From Zychaea mexicana (taxonomy: Eukaryota; Mucoromycota; Mucoromycetes; Mucorales; Lichtheimiaceae), in NCBI RefSeq assembly GCF_025766255.1, contig NW_026516743.1:124001-188000 (forward strand): a DNA stretch of 64,000 bases, given 5' to 3'. The position numbers and the translations under genes are program-made. Below are positions 59,613 through 64,000 of the stretch, one piece after another. The notes beneath the pieces were generated by a model that was not told the origin of the DNA, did no database searches, and was given only the letters and a program-made list of their open reading frames with translations. Position 1 is the stretch's first letter, and each line of letters starts with the position of its first letter.

Positions 59613-60153
59613 CTATACATTACAATTTGCGATAAAAGCTAACTTAATGTATTACACTTTGATAGCAGCAATAATCGTTTAATGAGCTAGCTTTACCATG
59701 ATTCTTGTGGAAACGTACGTGAGAGATTACATTAAAAAAAAGAAGCTTGCGTGTGTAGTACATGTATGCGCGAAAACAGACGGACGAAAGTTTCCCCTGA
59801 CGGAATTGACGGTCATTCCGCTGTCAGGTGGGACAGGGCTGAACCTGTTTACCAGAAAAGAAACAAGTTGCCTAAAACGATGGTCAGCCTTCATTTGACG
59901 TTGATACACGTCTAACTATTACACCCGAGAAGATCAGTCAGTATCAATCTTTTAAGAGCTCTCAGGAACGTATCTCAATAGTGGGATTCCCAGTGTATAA
60001 GGCAGTAATAATACGTGAGTAGAGACCGCGAAAAAAAATGAACAACTTTATTCTTCTTTGTAAAGATAGCCAGGTAAGAAAAAGAAAGGTTAATACTGCT
60101 ACTGCTGCTAAGGAGAAGGGGAACAATGACAGCCAAAACTGCTGCTGCTATCG

Positions 60154-61523
60154 CTACTTTAAGTATTCCATCGTCTTCAAAAATTTGCCAAATCGTTGCA
60201 CCTCATCCACCAGCAACGCTCCACACTCCAAGGCCGGAAAATGATCTCCCTAAAGATAGCAGAGAGTGAGCAAGAGAATACCATAGTGAAGCAAAAGCAT
60301 ATATGTACATACCATGTCGAGTTCGTTGTATTGCTGCAAATTGAAGTTTGCTTCAAGCCATTCGCGAGGGACCTACATAGTAAGATTCAGTCACCGTGCT
60401 GTCAGCTTGTTTGTTTAATGACAGTCGCACCATCTTTTATAAAGTAATACCTTGCTTAGATCAGCAGGGAAGCAGGACACTGCACTCGGGATGTTGACGT
60501 AAAGCGGGAACACCGCCTTCACTCCTGCATCATTGAAGGTTTCATAGTAGAAACGGATCGACGAGGAAATCGAATTTGTCAGCCAGAAGAGAGTGACTTG
60601 AGTGAGGAACTCGTCGGTGGTGATGGTGTCTGGCAACACGACACTGTCATCCTTGTTTTCAGGATATGACCAATTGTGGTACTTTTCGAGTAGCCAAGCT
60701 AAGTATTTATTGTGGCAGTTAGTGGGGAAAATGATCAATTACTGATGATAGATGGGGTTATGATGCATTTACCCAAAAGGCCCACTGGACTGTCAGTCAA
60801 ACCATATGCTAAAGTGTACGGTCGTGTACTCTGGATGGCACAGTAACCAAGTTCAGGATCATTTTCAACGTCGACAAACGATCGGCCCTTGATTTTGGAA
60901 GAACCACGACCATAGACTGTGTCCATACCGAGAGCGATGCTAGCCATAAACTTTGCCACCTTGAGTGGGTGGGACCATAGAAAACCGGGCGTTGGGATGG
61001 GTGGCATACATCCGGACGTGGCCGTGTGGAATCCCTTGCACTGCTGAGGATGCTTGACAGCGAGCCATTTGCCGACCATGGTGCCAAAGTCGGATCCGTG
61101 AACCACTTGAACAGATATGGGTATACATTTATCAGCACATGCTCTTGGTATTGCATCCAACGAAACGGTCATATTTACTGTATTCATCGTAACCGAGTAC
61201 TGATGTCATGAGCTTGTGAAAGATTTCACCGCTCTTTGAGCCACCGTGGCCGGGAAGTTTGGGTGCTTCTGAAAAGCCAAAGAACTTTGGATTTCCGCGC
61301 GGTAGTGATGCCACTTGTTCATTTCGGCACGCGCCTTTTCCCAGTTGTAGTCGTTGAGCCAGGCTTGAACGAGAGGCTCAACAGCTCGTCGAGGTGCACC
61401 ATACTTCCAGCCGACATTCTTTTCGAGCTCGTTCGGATACTCAACGTTCTGTAGCTTTTCTTTGAGCGAAGCAAGACGCTGAGGTGGAATGGACGGGATT
61501 TTAAAAGGTTCGATGCTAGACAT
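60154..61523 (-). pseudogene. Epoxide hydrolase with internal deletion, copy 2
   Basis: Same structure and same internal deletion as copy 1, start 61523, stop 60154. One early substitution (Lys for Glu in EPFKIPS). The deletion predates the tandem duplication. Confidence 0.78.
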
Positions 61524-61707
61524 GGGTCTTGTCTTATTCGTGTTGTGTGTGTGTGTGTCGACACAGAGAAGGAAAAAGGGCGTGTGTGAAAAAGAAAGAA
61601 AGAAAGAAAGGATCATTGCTTCATGCAAACCGAGCTGATATAAATAGATAACACACAAACCGCGTGGTGGACCGGAAGGGTTAAAAAGAGTACGCTATCA
61701 GCAACGG

Positions 61708-61721
61708 GTTGCCATGGTAAC
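61708..61721. promoter_or_regulatory. X-box-like site upstream of epoxide hydrolase, copy 2
   Basis: Identical GTTGCCATGGTAAC, at the same distance from the ATG at 61523. Confidence 0.5.
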
Positions 61722-61989
61722 GAAGTCGCACGAACGCCGCAGCAGTCTGTTTAGGTAAATCTTACGCAGGGCTGCGGTGATGAATCCATTGATCAAAGAC
61801 AGGTTCTTTTACATCACCACAAGGCAGCGGCATCAGTCATTTTTTTTATCAGAAAAACAACCCGTACGAAAATCCTCCTGCTCTTTTAATGTGCTCATCG
61901 TTCTTTCTTGGATCACAAGCACTGTGTGTAACAGGATCGACATGCTTCCTTATTCGGCACATTGTCGCGAGAGCATCTTTCACTGGTGC

Positions 61990-63291
61990 TTAGGGGCATA
62001 TAGGGAAGTCGATTTTCAACCACACTTAAACCATTCTGCTTTCTTTAATACATGTGAGCCCAAGCCGACTCTTCTTTGATGGCACAAAACCCTTTGCCTT
62101 TAAGAATAATCACACAAAACGTAGATGTTGCTGGCACTGCCTGACAATTGGTTTGTCAAAGTTGACAGACTCTGATAGACTCGCTAAGATTATATGTGAG
62201 CCCGCTAGCAAAAGCTGGTCCGCTTGCAAAAGTTGGACTCGCCCAAAAAAAAATAATTGGGGAAAATTTAGCGAGTAAGCTGGACTTGCTTCAGATGCTA
62301 TATTATTGTCATTTTCTTTTTTTTGTGTAAAAAGTGGGGAACGAATGGGAAAAGAAACTGATCATTCTTGAAAGAACTTTCAGCTCCCCACTCCTACTTC
62401 GAAAAGTAGAAGCACGATGTCAACCCGGCGATAGCTCGAAGGCCCCCGACACAGCTGGAATACCACTGCTGGCTTTATTCACCGCATCCAATTCGTTGAG
62501 AAACTTTTTTTCCGCAGCGAATGGCACAATTTATGGGCAACGTCCGCTATTGAAGCGACTTGTGGGTCAATTTTCAAATTTCGCTTGCATCGCTTTAACC
62601 CCAATAGAGGCCCTTCCTGTCATGACTATTCGTTGACCTCTACTCAATCCCTCAACATCTTTATCGTCAATCATCACCCAACTTATCAACCTTCATAAAT
62701 ATAAATGTAATCACTCGACTTGTTCCTTGTTCCTTTCTCATCATCTGGTCTCCTTGACCTTCCGATATTCTTCTTGCCTTGACCTAGATTCATCTCTCCT
62801 CTGTCTTTGGCTTGTCTTGTTTTGTCGTCGCTTCCGGCTCACTTTATGACGCATGCCCGTAAAACTAATTCAAGTGCCCGTGTATGATCCAGCCTTCGGA
62901 TAAAGCTCTTCCAAGTGCATGTCAACTGCAAGATTGTGTGAGAAACAATGAGTCTGTTTGTAAGGGATTCTCTCACTCTGTAACCTTTAACTACCAAGAA
63001 TAACTTTACCACAATACCAGCCTTTTTTTATTAGTATATGTACAATATCAAAACTGACAATTACGTTAAACACACAATCTGAAACCTGTTTGAAAAACTA
63101 GGGCACATCGGTGTGCTTCTATGGGTAAATCTATCATAAGCGTTGGCTATCCAATTTGTCACTGGGGATTCTGCGAGATGATTGTTCTTCATAGGCAAGA
63201 AGTTTTTACCAGACAGCAGTGAGAGGTCGAACCTACGACCGTTTGAGCATGCTCAGAAAGGCTTCCCGAAATGGTTGCGCTAGCCCTGTTA
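61990..63291. repeat. Tandem repeat unit, partial copy 3
   Basis: Only the first 1.3 kb of the unit. Near its end a 20-22 bp block present in copies 1 and 2 (after CGAAATGGT) is missing, and homology ends at GCTAGCCCTGTTAG, about 63291, followed by unique DNA. This copy carries the most substitutions of the three in this part. Confidence 0.9.
62334..62636 (+). CDS. Hypothetical protein, repeat copy 3
   Basis: Third copy of the 100-codon frame. One Phe in the triple-Phe run is changed to Ser by a T to C substitution. Same caveats as copy 1. Confidence 0.25.
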   Translation: MGNEWEKKLIILERTFSSPLLLRKVEARCQPGDSSKAPDTAGIPLLALFTASNSLRNFFSAANGTIYGQRPLLKRLVGQFSNFACIALTPIEALPVMTIR

Positions 63292-64000
63292 GTCGATTTT
63301 AATTCGCACAGTACCGGTTGCTCGTATGCTGCTGCCGATCTCACCTCGAATGCTCATACTGTATCGGCGTGTTTTACGTAGGCATAACTGGAGAATCGGC
63401 ATTAAGGCAACCGCCAAGCGTTGCTAGTATGTCTTCCATGAAACGGAACAGGTAACCTTGGGCATGGCATCATTATACTGTATGATACAACCCCGTTGAA
63501 TATGAAGCAGTTATTAATGATTCATTCTCTGCCCTAGTTTTCTTTGGATGCGAGTACCTTTCTTTTCTCTCCCACCCGGCCCCATTTTGTCCTTTTGCAA
63601 AATTTGGATGGGCGGAATGGACACTATTAATATTCTCGTATCATAGAAACCGGAGTCGACCTTATGTTGATTAAGGAAGAACAGCAAAGTATCGTATTTG
63701 GTGAATCCCAGCCATAATGATGGATCATATGTGCTGTTATCAAAGCACCTTTGACAACAGCACCTTCACATAAAAAGAGGTAGCACTGTTAGCTTTTGCT
63801 ATAATTATCTTGTTCATGATGCTCTTTGCCTTTGCTGATATGCCGTGGGAGTTGGCCACCTGATTATGCGTTTGCAGGTATTCCCTCGGTTGCGTGCCGT
63901 ACTTCATCTCCATAAACTGGTCCCTCCGCTTCGCTGCGTGTCACATTTGTCCTTCAGGAGCGAGTTTACTGGGGCTCTACCCCAGTGTTCCTGAAACAAT
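63292..64000. other. Unique DNA after the array, with terminal hairpin
   Basis: No gene supported. At the end, ACTGGGG (63968-63974) pairs with CCCCAGT (63980-63986) around a five-base loop, enclosed by CAGGA/TCCTG (63955-63959 and 63989-63993). The preceding stretch CCTCCGCTTCGCTGCG is locally GC-rich. This could be the edge of another repeat running out of the window. Confidence 0.4.

Larger units (their letters stand above)
52922..61989. repeat. 9.07-kb tandem repeat unit, copy 2
   Basis: Near-identical to copy 1 over its full length (9,068 bp). The upstream junction reads CACTGGTGC then TTAGGGG, and the same junction recurs at 61990, so copies 2 and 3 share a breakpoint while copy 1 abuts unique DNA. 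Differences are few, mostly single-base indels with some substitutions. Confidence 0.95.

Overview
The window looks like nuclear DNA of an early-diverging filamentous fungus, most likely Mucoromycota (Mucorales-like). The evidence is the dense short GT-AG introns (about 50-150 bp), fungal-type single-copy genes (cyanase, Ams1-type alpha-mannosidase, a WDR7-like protein, a ubiquitin-like/WLM protease), a Crypton transposon with a GCR1_C domain, and repeated PD-(D/E)XK-like ORFs of a kind I associate with these genomes. There are no operons and no bacterial signals. Gene models were spliced by eye, so exon edges are predictions.

Layout. 1-1016: cyanase (+, 5' end outside the window). 4748-6363: uncharacterised membrane/coiled-coil protein with an acidic repeat tail (-). 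7-20 kb: an accessory, repeat-rich zone. It holds a PD-(D/E)XK-like ORF, a 203-bp-period direct repeat with RNA-like hairpins, two 9-bp minisatellites each followed by the same promoter-like cassette, two oppositely oriented copies of a decayed PD-(D/E)XK gene, a broken zinc-finger gene, an AT-rich island, a GAACCG-rich non-autonomous element and an apparently complete Crypton. 21.2-31.6 kb: two multi-exon genes on the minus strand, a WDR7/rabconnectin-3-beta-like WD40 protein and a tandem PH-domain protein. 31.6-36.4 kb: long intergenic region with a relic of a Zn2Cys6 transcription factor. 36.4-43.4 kb: alpha-mannosidase (+), a possible small ORF (-) and a ubiquitin-like/WLM metalloprotease (+).

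43,855-63,291 is a tandem array of a 9.07-kb unit: two full copies and a 1.3-kb start of a third. Each full unit carries four damaged hydrolase genes: an HSL-type alpha/beta hydrolase missing its N-terminus, the C-terminal half of an epoxide hydrolase, an M18 aspartyl aminopeptidase with a stop codon and altered catalytic motif, and a second epoxide hydrolase lacking its middle. The two full copies differ mostly by single-base indels.

The housekeeping genes do not form a pathway with each other. The most unusual items are the hairpin repeat at 8.2-8.55 kb, the 9.07-kb array of decayed hydrolases, the minisatellite/promoter cassettes with X-box-like palindromes next to inverted gene copies, the Crypton, and the acidic-repeat coiled-coil gene.
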